A stretch of DNA of 64,000 nt from Natrinema versiforme (GCF_005576615.1 NZ_CP040332.1:349866-413865), one strand, 5' to 3'; numbered from the stretch's first letter, positions 52,793-62,139 are shown. Numbers and translations are program-made. The notes: generated by a model from the sequence alone, not told the origin.

Positions 52793-53273
52793 CATCAGCA
52801 TCAGTTTCGGAGCTCACATCGCTGAGTTGTTCTTGGGCTTCGTGGCGATCCATCGTGGTAATCACACTCCACTGCTCACGACCACTCGTCATCTGGTAGG
52901 TCCGTCGTGGGACGAAGCCGTGAGCAACGAGTGAATCAATGATGTTCTCCCCTGCATCAACGTCCTATTCGACGAGAAATCCTCGTGTCGCAGTCCCAGT
53001 AGTAACTGGTACTTCGACCCCGTCTTGACTACCTATCGTCCAGACATCGTCTGTGAGTGCCGATTCTTGGATCTTTGTAATTGCTTGGTCAACCTCAGAA
53101 ATCGACTGTGCAGAGGCTGTAAAGAGACCGTGAACTGTATCGTTGGTTGAATAGAGGCCGTGTCCAAGGAGATCCGCGTTGGTATCTTCTGTCACGTGGA
53201 GCGTCCAACACTGTGGATGCCAAATATCAAGGGTGAGTTCAATACTTCCTCCCTCTCCGTTTCCCACAGCCAT
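52793..53273 (-). pseudogene. HTH_10/Bat-type regulator, nonsense mutation and 3' truncation
   Basis: The N-terminal domain SIELTLDIWHPQCWTLHVTE and the block STNDTVHGLFTASAQSI belong to the haloarchaeal GAF/HTH_10-associated regulators. After RGFLVE a TAG stands where the frame should continue into DVDAGENIIDSLVAHGF and RRTYQMTSGREQW. The sequence then runs into a TnpB-type right end at 52792, and the C-terminal HTH is absent. It can no longer bind DNA. Confidence 0.7.
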
Positions 53274-53461
53274 TCTTAGTAGAGAAAGTATTCCGAGGGT
53301 TATGAATCCATCCTCCGAAATTGTGAGCGATAGAGGCGACCAGAAGTTGAGACCACGTCGTCCAATGCATATGGGATTGGCATTCGTCCATCACTTCATT
53401 TTAACAAGTCTTCACTGGAAAGTCGATATAGAGAAAGTGCGAATTTATCGCGATGAATTTA

Positions 53462-54091
53462 TCAGTCTTGGATCTCGTTTCGGAACGTTTCGAGTGATTG
53501 AATGCACTCATCTATTTGCTGGGCCGCCTTCTCGGGCGATTCCAACTTAGAAACATCCTCGTACTTGTGTCGAATCCCATATAAGAATGCCTCCACTCTT
53601 TCCTCGAAGGTGTACTCTTGGTGCCCCGATATAGTGTCAAGCACCATCCACCACCCGACCGGGTGTTTTGCATTCTCTTCTGGATAGGAGTCAACTGGCG
53701 CTGGTGGGGTCTCGAATTCCTCGAAAGCGGCCTTAGTCGCCTGATTCGCAACGCGATGGAGTTGGAGTAGTAACTCTCCACCCTGCTCCCCTGCAATCTC
53801 GTACCAGTCCTCCGTCACCTCGGTCACGTCCCATTCCGACACGAGCCCCTCCTCGACGAGGTCGTCCCAGTCGTCAGACTCGTGGTCGACGAGAGTTTCC
53901 ATGTCACCTGCAACCGTGATCCAGACGTTGCCGCCACCGGCTGCGTCGTGCGTCAAGGGCATGAACGCCGCGTGATCGCAGAACTCCTGCTGCGGGAGCC
54001 TCTCGACTGCGTCTAAGATGTATCGGTCGATGAGTTGCCGGTTTTCAGTCTTGCCGTGAGTCGTAAAGTGGACTTCACTAATCTGTTGCAT
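53462..54091 (-). CDS. Hypothetical protein, 209 residues
   Basis: Starts MQQISEVHFTTHGKTENRQL. The frame is open further upstream into transposase debris, but this ATG has T-rich sequence about 30 nt before it and begins the protein-like part. Features: VWITVAGDMETLVDHESDDW strand-turn, LVSEWDVTEVTEDWYEIAG and a C-terminal helical region rich in Glu and Lys. No family recognised. Soluble, acidic. Lies alone between two wrecked genes. Confidence 0.6.
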   Translation of the reverse strand: MQQISEVHFTTHGKTENRQLIDRYILDAVERLPQQEFCDHAAFMPLTHDAAGGGNVWITVAGDMETLVDHESDDWDDLVEEGLVSEWDVTEVTEDWYEIAGEQGGELLLQLHRVANQATKAAFEEFETPPAPVDSYPEENAKHPVGWWMVLDTISGHQEYTFEERVEAFLYGIRHKYEDVSKLESPEKAAQQIDECIQSLETFRNEIQD

Positions 54092-54344
54092 GCGTTCATA
54101 TCCTCTGCACCCAGAGGAAAAGGAATTGTCAATACTGCAAAAAGTACCCCAACGACCAAGGGGATTCAAGTTTGAATATGGAATATCCGAACAGACAATT
54201 TCTGATCGAGATCGATACATCCCCATTCTTCCTAGCAGTTTTCGCATGTGCGCCGGCGGCACCGTAGTTATGTTTCCCGCACCCAATTGAAGACGAAAGA
54301 TGATTTTATAATACAACGATACCTGTATCACCTGTACTGAGCAG

Positions 54345-54954
54345 TATAGATAGTTGACCTGACCGCTCAAACCTAATCGAGAAAGGGCAGTCCGATAGTC
54401 GAATTGATCGACGAGAAACATAGCCTCCGAAAGATCGTGTTTCTCTTTGAGTTGATGCAGAAACGCAGCCGCTGGATCGGTGCCGTGCCGACCAAACAGA
54501 GCGACATCGAGAATCAACTTTGTCTCGATGTCTATTGCAGCATCCAACCAAGACCACTCGCCATTGATTTTGACAGCGGTCTCGTCAACCGCGACCCTTG
54601 ACGGCTTTGCCGTCCTCAGAACGCGAAGCGTTCTGATGGGCCGCACGAGAGCTCCGCTCTCGTGGACGTCGGCGGGTCGCACCCGCTATCAGCCAGCCGA
54701 TGTACCCAATCCCAAACCGCTCTATGCGAGCGTTAAACGCCTAATTCAGCTAAAGTCGTTGTTGTCTCCCGAAGAGAACAACCTGTTTCGTGGAGGCGGA
54801 CGGCGAACGCCCTGACGGGCGTCGCCGTCCGCTCGTTCTCCCAAAATTCTTCTAAATCCGCTGCATAGCTCTCACTGAGCAGGTTTGCGAGCATCCTTGG
54901 ACAAGAAACTCAACGACCTGCTCACTTCCCAAACTGACTCAACTAGACAGTGCC
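54345..54954 (-). mobile_element. DDE transposase IS remnant with hairpin insertion
   Basis: From the ATG at 54894 the minus strand reads MLANLLSESYAADLEEFWEN and HETGCSLRETTTTLAELGV, then a TAA, then RSHRAVWDWVHRLADSG. A 56-bp insertion at about 54611-54668 shifts the frame. The core resumes with PSRVAVDETAVKINGEW and MFLVDQFDYRTALSRLGLSG. The C-terminal Glu region is gone. AACTAGACAGTGCC at 54941-54954 is the element's left end; the same 14 bp end the related remnant at 57918. Confidence 0.7.
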
Positions 54955-55247
54955 AACTAGGCAGTTCCATCCCAAATACGTTAGCACATATTTATTCTAA
55001 AGCGTATTTGATTTAGATATTATTTAATATAAATGGTAGATATTAATAGTGGGAGGATAAAAGAATCACTCCCATTTATTAATACAAGTAATGGTAATTC
55101 AATACAGAGTATGAAGCCATCACATATTGTGAATCGGATCTATTAGACAATTCAATCATTAGAGCGGTACAGACGCGCATTATCGGGATAGAGAGTGGAA
55201 ATGCGAAAATTCACAGTATGTATATAGCCCTTTCTGGTATACTAATT
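54955..55247. other. AT-rich intergenic region
   Basis: Nearly 300 bp much richer in A and T than the rest of the window, without a gene. TATATAG near 55219-55225 serves the IclR gene. Confidence 0.45.
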
Positions 55248-56021
55248 ATGGCCAATAACTCATCTTCCGGCCGTCACCTCAAAACTCTTGAGACTGCTGC
55301 CGAACTGGTCGATATCATACAGCAGCAAAGTGGAATGTCGATTGAATCTCTTGCAAAAGAGCTTGACTTAGCAGAAAGTACTATACATGGATATGTGAAA
55401 ACTCTTGAAAATAATGGATATCTAGTTTATGAGGATGGGAAATATCACATCGGATTGGAATTTTTGAATAAGGGTGGCCATGCTCGGACGAGAAAGCCAG
55501 AATATGATTTTATAATATCGAAATTAGAGGATTTAGCTGAACAGACTGGCGAACGCGTCCAATTTATTGTTGAAGAAAATGGAAAAGCATACTATGTCCA
55601 TACGTCGATCGGGCAAAATGCTGTTCAGGTGGATGCCCATATTGGGAAGGTAATCCATCTTCATGCGAGCTCTGCAGGAAAGGCTATTCTTGCTCATTTA
55701 TCAGAGGATCGCGTAAAGCAGATCCTCAACCAGTGGGGAACTCCGGCATACACTCAGCATACAATTACCAGTGAGGAAGAATTGCTTGAAGAACTGAGAA
55801 CCATCCAGGAGAGAGGATATTCAATTAGCGATCAAGAATCGATTAGCGGTCTTCGTGCAATTGGGGTACCAATTTGTTCCCAGAGTAGTGGCCACCCACT
55901 TGGGGCAATTAGTCTCTCGGGTCCGGCACATCGGCTCAAAGGAGAGTGGTTCGAACAAGATATTCCAGATATTGTTCTTGCAGTCGTCAACGAAATAGAA
56001 CTTGACCTGGAGTATCATTAG
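55248..56021 (+). CDS. IclR-family regulator, AT-rich gene
   Basis: Protein of 257 residues. Winged helix: TLETAAELVDIIQQQSGMSI, then AESTIHGYVKTLENNGYLV. Effector domain: HLHASSAGKAILAHLSEDRV, QERGYSISDQESISGLRAIG. The ATG at 55248 is 25 nt after a TATA box; an upstream ATG at 55218 lies within that box. Codons end in A or T far more than in the two IclR genes at 14 and 20 kb, suggesting a separate origin. No target gene survives next to it. Confidence 0.85.
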   Translation: MANNSSSGRHLKTLETAAELVDIIQQQSGMSIESLAKELDLAESTIHGYVKTLENNGYLVYEDGKYHIGLEFLNKGGHARTRKPEYDFIISKLEDLAEQTGERVQFIVEENGKAYYVHTSIGQNAVQVDAHIGKVIHLHASSAGKAILAHLSEDRVKQILNQWGTPAYTQHTITSEEELLEELRTIQERGYSISDQESISGLRAIGVPICSQSSGHPLGAISLSGPAHRLKGEWFEQDIPDIVLAVVNEIELDLEYH

Positions 56022-56045
56022 TCGAGATTCGATATAGATCATTTC

Positions 56046-56061
56046 GGCTCTGTTGAAATCC
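56046..56061 (+). repeat. GGCTCTGTTGAAATCC element end (solo)
   Basis: Exact 16-bp word, also at 61265-61280 and 63515-63530 and with two changes at 61447-61462. It looks like the terminal inverted repeat of an insertion sequence. No transposase is attached at any of these sites. Confidence 0.5.
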
Positions 56062-56128
56062 TATTCTTCAGATATATTCTCACCTGAAATAGCCAATCGA
56101 TGAGAGCCACGAGTTGACGACAAATCGG

Positions 56129-56475
56129 TCACGCGTCCTGTTCACCCCAAATCACGCTGAAATCTCGTTCGATCGGGTATCCAACCACGGTAATCACGCT
56201 AGAGATGATTACTGCGCTGACAAGTGAAAATATGAAAGCGCCCGGTCCCGCCATGACTGGAAGAAACAAATTGACTGTGAAAGCAAAACTTGGGCCGAAC
56301 GCGAGTATCCAATTGCCAAGGAAATCTTCACCCTGAAACGCCCGGAAGACAACGACGACGGCAATAAAGAGCGCGATTCCCTTGACAATAGCCGATTGTA
56401 CTGAAGTTGCGGGTTCCAAGTCCCAGACTCGCAAGCTAATCAACGTCCCAAAAAGAAGAAATGCGGACGTGGGGC
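56129..56475 (-). pseudogene. 5'-truncated small membrane protein
   Basis: From the IS6 boundary the frame reads TSAFLLFGTLISLRVWDLE, then IVKGIALFIAVVVVFRAF and GAFIFSLVSAVIISSVITVV, ending VIWGEQDA. Four hydrophobic segments. The N-terminus is replaced by IS6 copy 2 sequence, so the gene was cut by that insertion or a deletion beside it. Family unknown. Confidence 0.6.
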
Positions 56476-57166
56476 GCTGTTTCGTTAAGCGTGAAAAGTG
56501 AGGCGGCACGATTTTGTGGTGCTCTATGCCAAAAATCGACCGCCTCAACGGTTGTAGCGACTGGATCGATTTGAGTGTTGTGGAGCGAGAACGGACACCG
56601 CGTCAGCTACTAGAGCTCGGTATTCGACTTCATCTTGCTGGTCTCTCGCTTTCGAATACCGTTCGAGAATTAGAGAAGTTCGGTGTCAAACGTAGTCGCA
56701 AGGCAGTCTACGAGTGGGTTCACAAGTGCGATCTCCAGCCGGAAGATGACGCGAAGCCGAATCACGTCGCGCTCGATGAGACAGTGATTCAACTCGACGA
56801 ACATCGGTATTGGCTGTACACTGCTGTTGATCCGGAAACGAACAAAATTCTCCATATACGGCTGCATTCGACGACTACGACCGCGTTGACAGAACGGTTT
56901 CTGCAGGAACTCACTGAGAAACATGCCCTCGACGATACCGTGTTTCTCGTCGATGGAGCAACACATCTCCAGACTGCACTCCGTCGATCTGGGCTCCGAT
57001 TTCGATACGAGAAACATGAAAATCGGAACGCTTCTGAACGTGTCTTTCGTGAGATAAAACGGCGTACTTCTTCGTTCTCAAACTGCTTCAGTCACGCAAA
57101 ACCATCAACAGCAGAGTCGTGGCTCTAAGCCTTCGCCGTCTGGCAGAATGCTACAAACTAAACACG
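56476..57166 (+). mobile_element. IS6-type insertion sequence, copy 2
   Basis: 691 bp, same length and orientation as copy 1. Right end AACTAAACACG (57156-57166) matches copy 1 exactly; the left end GCTGTTTCGTTAAG differs from CGTGTTTAGTTAAG at a few bases. No target duplication (left flank CGTGGGGC, right flank ACCCCCCC). Confidence 0.78.
56526..57128 (+). CDS. IS6-type transposase, copy 2, C-terminally shortened
   Basis: Protein of 200 residues. DDE residues are kept: ALDETVIQLDE, TVFLVDGATH and NASERVFREIKRR. The codon CAA in copy 1 ([11 protein letters not shown]) is TAA here, so 12 residues are lost at the C-terminus. Whether this abolishes activity is unclear, because the catalytic core is complete. 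Confidence 0.8.
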   Translation: MPKIDRLNGCSDWIDLSVVERERTPRQLLELGIRLHLAGLSLSNTVRELEKFGVKRSRKAVYEWVHKCDLQPEDDAKPNHVALDETVIQLDEHRYWLYTAVDPETNKILHIRLHSTTTTALTERFLQELTEKHALDDTVFLVDGATHLQTALRRSGLRFRYEKHENRNASERVFREIKRRTSSFSNCFSHAKPSTAESWL

Positions 57167-57442
57167 ACCCCCCCAATCATAGCAAAACTAGATGAAAATC
57201 CACCTGTTCACAGGTAAAACCGCCGATTAGCCTTCATCTATATTCTCTAGAGCGGCATTGTTCAGATTAGCTGATTCCAGCAGTATGCAGAGCTCTGAAG
57301 CCATGTTTCAGCGGTTGCCGGCTCGCCGTTTCTGACGCAGTTTCCAAACTAGTAGGTGCGTCTTACCTCTTGAAAAAGACGCTCTACAGCGTTCCAATTT
57401 CCGGTTTTTCGTATCGAAATCGGTGTCTGTGACGATGATGTT

Positions 57443-57918
57443 CAGAGCGACCCGCCGACGGCAGAGTCGTCGCGGGTCGCGGTTGATGAGAAACAGATCG
57501 AGGTAGACGGCGAGAAAAAGTGGTTGTACGCCGTGATCGATACAGAATCGAAGCTCCTGCTCGAAATCGATGTCTTCAGCCGTCGCGGGACTGACCCCGT
57601 GACGGCGTTCCTAGATTGACTCACTGCAAGACACAATCTCGACGAGACAGAGTTTCTCGTCGATGCTGGCGGCTATCTGTCTGCCCTCGCTTGCCACAAA
57701 TTGAGCGGTTATCTCAATTACAGCGACCGGAACCACGTCGAAAAGTGGTTTCACACCCTCAAAATGCGTATCGACCGCTTCCATAATTCATAGGTGGGCA
57801 GTCGGGCGAGCGTCCGAGAGTGACTTGAACAGTTCGTCCACTACTACAACCATCAACGACCGCATCAAGATCTTAATGGAAAAGTGCCAGTTGCGGAGGT
57901 GCAGAACTAGACAGTGCC
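57443..57918 (+). pseudogene. DDE transposase remnant with three stops
   Basis: Reads VAVDEKQIEVDGEKKWLYAV, IDVFSRRGTDPVTAFLD, a TGA, LDETEFLVDAGGYLSALA, then HVEKWFHTLKMRIDRFHNS, a TAG, VGSRASVRE, a TGA, QFVHYYNHQRPHQDLNG. The second and third stops sit where relatives have Trp. The N-terminal HTH is unrecognisable. The frame ends at 57910 and the element end AACTAGACAGTGCC at 57905-57918 overlaps it. Same family as the remnant at 54345-54954. Confidence 0.72.
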
Positions 57919-57999
57919 GGAAGATCCCTCAGACTACTTCGGTAGCCCGCAAATTAAGCAAATACATACTCCGGAGAATTTATTATATCGATCCACGCG

Positions 58000-58446
58000 C
58001 TATTCGCTAGTATCAGTAACGGCAGGCGGAAGTACCGCGGTGGATAGCCAAAATTCTGTGGCCGTCTGTATGAGGTCCGCAAACTCCTCCGGATCGACCG
58101 GTTTCCGCAGACAGGCATTAGCACAGTTCTTATACGCCTCTACAAAATCACTATCGGACTGCGAACTCGTTAGCACGATCACCGGTATCTGACGCAACCG
58201 CGAGTCAGACCGCCGTTCTGCGAGGATATCCTGCCCGCTAGTCGCCGGTAGGTTCAAATCCAGAAGCACAAGATCGGGCAGCGGCTGCTCCGCATACTCG
58301 CCACGCTGGTATAGCCAGTCGAGGGCCGTATCCCCCGTCTGGACGACATGTACTGTCCCCGGCAACTCCCGCGTTTCAAATGCCCGCTCAATCAAGCGCA
58401 CGTCTCCATCGTTATCCTCTATCAGCAGGATATCAATATCAGCCAT
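58000..58446 (-). CDS. Response regulator (single receiver domain)
   Basis: Protein of 148 residues from the ATG at 58446. Phosphorylation site Asp in LPDLVLLDLNLPATSG near residue 60; acidic pair in LLIEDNDGD; conserved Thr in VIVLTSSQ and Lys in CLRKPVDPEEF. No output domain, so it acts by protein contact, like RcpA/CheY-type receivers. It follows the histidine kinase by 18 nt, so the two are a co-transcribed pair. Confidence 0.87.
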   Translation of the reverse strand: MADIDILLIEDNDGDVRLIERAFETRELPGTVHVVQTGDTALDWLYQRGEYAEQPLPDLVLLDLNLPATSGQDILAERRSDSRLRQIPVIVLTSSQSDSDFVEAYKNCANACLRKPVDPEEFADLIQTATEFWLSTAVLPPAVTDTSE

Positions 58447-58464
58447 CGTGATTCCTCCTATCAA

Positions 58465-61182
58465 TCAGGCCGTCGCCTGTTTCGGAATCGTGAAGAAGAA
58501 GGTCGATCCCTCACCAGGTTCAGAATCTATCCAGATCTCACCGGCGTGGTTCTCCACGATCTCTTGGCACAGCGCCAATCCGATTCCAGTGCCCGGATAC
58601 TCATTATCGTGATGCAGTCGCTTGAATACCTCGAAGATCTGGTCGGTCTTGGCTGGATCGATCCCGATCCCGTTATCGGCGACCGCAAACTTCCACTGAT
58701 TCGCCTGCTCTTCGACGGTAATCTCGATCTCAGGTGGTTCGTCATCGCTGTATTTGATGGCGTTCGAGAGAAGGTTCGAGAACACCTGCTCCAGTTGCTC
58801 GCTGTCAGCCCGTACTGTCGGGAGTGACTTGACACTGATATCCGCGTCGTTTTCCTCAATTTTTAGCTGGAGATTATCTGTAACCTGTTCGAGGAGTCTA
58901 TTACAGTCGACCGGTTCAAACTCCCCGTCGGTCTGTTCGACCCGCGAAAAAGCGAGGAGATCATTGACCATCGCCCGCATCCGATCGGCGCCATCAACCG
59001 CGAAGTCGATGTATTCCTGCGCATCCGCATCAAGGTCGTTCCTGTATTCATTCTCAAGGAGTTGCAGGTAGCTCGAGACCATCCGCAGCGGCTCCTGCAG
59101 ATCGTGGGAGGCCGCGTATGCGAACTGCTTCAGTCGATCGTTCGACGCTTCGAGTTTGCCGATTAATTCTTCTAATTGATGCTCGCGCTCTTTGTGCTCG
59201 GTGATGTCGTGGGCCGCCCCACGGAGCGAAATTACCTCATCATCGACAGTCTCTGGAACACCCTGGAGCCGAAGCCAGCGCACGTCACCGTTCTCTGTCC
59301 GGATCCGCGTCTCCACGTCGAAGGGATCACCAGAGTCGAGCGCTTCTTCAATCGCGCCCTCGACGATCGGCTGATCCTCCTCATGGTACATCGCGAGCGC
59401 CTCGTCTAGCGGTGGTTCTTCGTCGGCATCCACCTCGAGGAGTTCGAAGATGTGGTCGGTCCAGAACACCTCCTTCGTGTCCGGTTCGATCTCCCAGCCG
59501 CCGACGTCTGCGATGTGCTCAGTCTTCTCTAGCAGATCGAGTGCCCGTTCGAGTTCGCGTTTGCGTTCGACCCGGTCGGTGATATCGCGCGTCAGCGCCA
59601 CCTGCACGGTCGTCTCGTCGGGACGGGAGAGCGGCGCCGCGTGTGTTTCCATCTGCCGGCGCGTCCCGTCCAGTCCAATAATATCGAATTTCAGGGCACC
59701 GCTCTCACCCTGGCAGATCCGTTCGTTGAACTCGCGGAACCGTTGGCGGTCCTCGGGGGCGATCAGGTCGTATACGAATTCGCCAATCACGTCCGACGCC
59801 GACTCGGCTTCCACCATCTCCAGCCCAGCTGTGTTCATCTGTAGCAGGGTGCCGTCAGGACCAACAGTCTTGATGCAGTCAGGCGTGGTCTCGATCAACG
59901 CCTGCAGATGTTCCGTGCGTTCGTGCAGCTCGCGTTCGCGTTGCTGGCGATCAAGTTCGTACTGTACCCACTGCCCCATCAGGTGATGGAAGGTGCGTTC
60001 AGCTGCCGAGAACGACTCCTCTCGGAGCTCGTTCGAGAGGAAGAAGAAGGTCCGGTCGGTGTCGCTGTCGAGTTCGAGATGCGTTCCAAGGTACGTCTGG
60101 ACGCCGAACTGTTCGTAGCAGAGTTTGCCCTCGAATCCCCTGCTCACTGGATCAGTAATAGTAGCAGTTTTTCCGTCGTCCGTGACTAGTTGACAGTAGG
60201 TTTCGGAGAGCGGGTACTGTTTCCCTGGAATGAGGTGTTCGTGTTCCCTGTTTATGATCTCTATCTCGAACAGATCGGTCTCCGGATCAATGCGGGCGAG
60301 TCCTCCGTATTCAAGGTCGAATCGGTCGCAGCCAAGCTCGATAATTTCCCGGAGCTTCTCCTCAAACGATAGGTCGCTACGTGCACTCACCTCGTAGAGC
60401 TCGCGGAGATACTCTCTGTGCTCCTGCAACTCCGTCTTCGCGGCAGTATGCTCCTGGAGGGTCTGCGTCATCCGATTGACCTTTGTCTCCGGATCCTCGG
60501 AATCGAAGAACTGCTCGGGCGGCGTGTAGTAGAAATTCTGAGAGATGGTGTTGTTGATGATGAGATGGGGATGCGTCTTGATAACGTCGTGGATGACCTC
60601 GGCTGAAAACCGCTCGCTGTTATACTGGCACAGCACCGTGTAATCCTCGTCTTGATAGAGTGGATTGAGAACCCCCTCATACTCGGCGAGTTCATCCGAG
60701 CTCGTGTCCCCCTCGAGTGCCCACGTCATCTCGGCGGCTGCCCTGAGCCCCGTATAGCCCTCGTCGGCTTTCGCCTCCTCGAGGGAATCTTCCCAGAACT
60801 CTAGCATTGTGTCCCGATCGAACTCACCGGTCCGGCGATACGTCTCTGCTGGCGTGAGTACAGAGAGTGCGCCCGATTCGAGCGCGGTATCCACGTCGAT
60901 GTCATACGCCCGCATTGCCGCCAAGACCTCGTCCCGGGAGTTGTCGTCAGCGACGTACAGGCACTGCTCCCCGCGTTCGAGCCCTTGGCGGATGAAGGGG
61001 ATTGCGGCCGCGAACTGGTCGTCAGAATCCTCATAGAGCAACGCAAGATGATCGTTGGCGTGATCGTGGTCCTCAGGTGGATCGCCCGGGCCGCGGAACG
61101 CTGGACTTTGACGCAGCGCTTTAAGGCCGCTCTCCAACCCCACTGAGCTGCGCTGATCGTTGTCTTCGGCCGGTTGACTCAC
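58465..61182 (-). CDS. MEDS-GAF-PAS sensor histidine kinase
   Basis: Protein of 905 residues. Residues 45-220 (HLALLYEDSDDQFAAAIPFI to YNSERFSAEVIHDVIKTHP) are a MEDS domain, a DcmR-like sensor. A GAF domain follows (IIELGCDRFDLEYGGLARID). Two PAS modules come next, then HisKA with YAASHDLQEPLRMVSSYL and an ATPase with LLSNAIKYSDD, VADNGIGID and GTGIGLAL. No membrane helix. It is transcribed ahead of its response regulator. MEDS domains are linked to sensing of hydrocarbon derivatives in methylotrophs and methanogens; the ligand here is unknown. The kinase half is closely similar to 5208-7622. Confidence 0.88.
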   Translation of the reverse strand: MSQPAEDNDQRSSVGLESGLKALRQSPAFRGPGDPPEDHDHANDHLALLYEDSDDQFAAAIPFIRQGLERGEQCLYVADDNSRDEVLAAMRAYDIDVDTALESGALSVLTPAETYRRTGEFDRDTMLEFWEDSLEEAKADEGYTGLRAAAEMTWALEGDTSSDELAEYEGVLNPLYQDEDYTVLCQYNSERFSAEVIHDVIKTHPHLIINNTISQNFYYTPPEQFFDSEDPETKVNRMTQTLQEHTAAKTELQEHREYLRELYEVSARSDLSFEEKLREIIELGCDRFDLEYGGLARIDPETDLFEIEIINREHEHLIPGKQYPLSETYCQLVTDDGKTATITDPVSRGFEGKLCYEQFGVQTYLGTHLELDSDTDRTFFFLSNELREESFSAAERTFHHLMGQWVQYELDRQQRERELHERTEHLQALIETTPDCIKTVGPDGTLLQMNTAGLEMVEAESASDVIGEFVYDLIAPEDRQRFREFNERICQGESGALKFDIIGLDGTRRQMETHAAPLSRPDETTVQVALTRDITDRVERKRELERALDLLEKTEHIADVGGWEIEPDTKEVFWTDHIFELLEVDADEEPPLDEALAMYHEEDQPIVEGAIEEALDSGDPFDVETRIRTENGDVRWLRLQGVPETVDDEVISLRGAAHDITEHKEREHQLEELIGKLEASNDRLKQFAYAASHDLQEPLRMVSSYLQLLENEYRNDLDADAQEYIDFAVDGADRMRAMVNDLLAFSRVEQTDGEFEPVDCNRLLEQVTDNLQLKIEENDADISVKSLPTVRADSEQLEQVFSNLLSNAIKYSDDEPPEIEITVEEQANQWKFAVADNGIGIDPAKTDQIFEVFKRLHHDNEYPGTGIGLALCQEIVENHAGEIWIDSEPGEGSTFFFTIPKQATA

Positions 61183-61617
61183 TGAGAATTATTTCGTGGG
61201 CAAAACGGTTAAACGTGGTGTTGCCACTTCCGTTCAGGGGTGGTGTCTCTCATTTCGAACATAGGGCTCTGTTGAAATCCTTGAGGATTCACACGTTTGG
61301 CCAATAGTGTAACCGAATGCAGACTCTCCCGAAGTCGCGGCTACTCCAATTTGTCGAGAAAGCATATCAGTTAGAGAACATGATGTGGCTCGATACTCAT
61401 CGAGATTCTCGAAACAACGCTACACGCATAATAAACCCACCGTGCCGGCTCTATTGAAACCCTATTCTTCAAACATATTTCAGCCTGAAGCACACGCTCA
61501 CTACACATGCGAACTGACCGACTGGCAGAGGCCCATGCATCTGCAGGGGGAAGATTACCCCTCTTGAGACTGATGTATATACGAAGTCCTTCCATCCCTT
61601 GTCAGGAACGGAGAATA
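61183..61617. other. Intergenic region with solitary IS ends
   Basis: Two copies of a GGCTCTGTTGAAATCC-type sequence, at 61265-61280 and 61447-61462, and no gene. The second continues into about 70 bp that resembles 63515-63595, both ending near CACTACACATGCG. Confidence 0.5.
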
Positions 61618-62139
61618 ATGAACGATCAGAAAACAAGTCCAACAGATTATGGTTTCGAGGGGTATTTGGATTGGGTGATTAGCAGTGGCGTCGGCGGTAT
61701 CGCCGGTTCGATTGTATTTGGTGCTTTTATCGGATTATTTTATCCGAACATCGTATCCGTGACGATCCCCTCATTATACGGGCTTGAACCGATGGGTGGT
61801 TTCGGGTGGGGACTTCATCTAGCACATGGTCTTTTCCTCGGCGTTATTTTTGGCTTTCTCGTTACACGTGAGCCTGCTCTCAGAACTCTCGTTCTGGAGG
61901 TCGAATCGGGTACCAGTTACGGGCCTAGTATGCGGCTTACTCTCGCTGGAATAGTCTATGGACTAACTGTCTGGATTGCTCTTCCACTTTTGGCATTACC
62001 GATCTGGACTTCTATAACTGGAAATACCGATCCCGATTTTCCGGCAGCTACTGCCGAGAGTTTCATCGGACACCTTCTCTTCGGAGCAACTCTTGGTTTC
62101 GTTTTCTCCAACTTCATCAGAATATCAGAGAGGACATAA
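61618..62139 (+). CDS. Hypothetical membrane protein, 173 residues
   Basis: Four predicted transmembrane segments: SSGVGGIAGSIVFGAFIGLF, LHLAHGLFLGVIFGFLV, LTLAGIVYGLTVWIALPLL and GHLLFGATLGFVFSNFI. The first ATG of the plausible part, at 61618, was taken; the frame is open to 61507. Similar four-helix proteins without assigned function are frequent in haloarchaea. Gly-rich helices suggest tight packing. No operon partner. Confidence 0.65.
   Translation: MNDQKTSPTDYGFEGYLDWVISSGVGGIAGSIVFGAFIGLFYPNIVSVTIPSLYGLEPMGGFGWGLHLAHGLFLGVIFGFLVTREPALRTLVLEVESGTSYGPSMRLTLAGIVYGLTVWIALPLLALPIWTSITGNTDPDFPAATAESFIGHLLFGATLGFVFSNFIRISERT

Noticed and set aside
53462..54682. One 406-residue protein
   Set aside because: The frame joins a transposase fragment to an unrelated protein through non-coding sequence; only 53462-54091 looks like a gene.
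54785..54825. Long GC-rich hairpin in the transposase remnant
   Set aside because: It encodes the ordinary ATPVRAFAVRLHET segment of the protein, so the symmetry is probably a by-product of coding.
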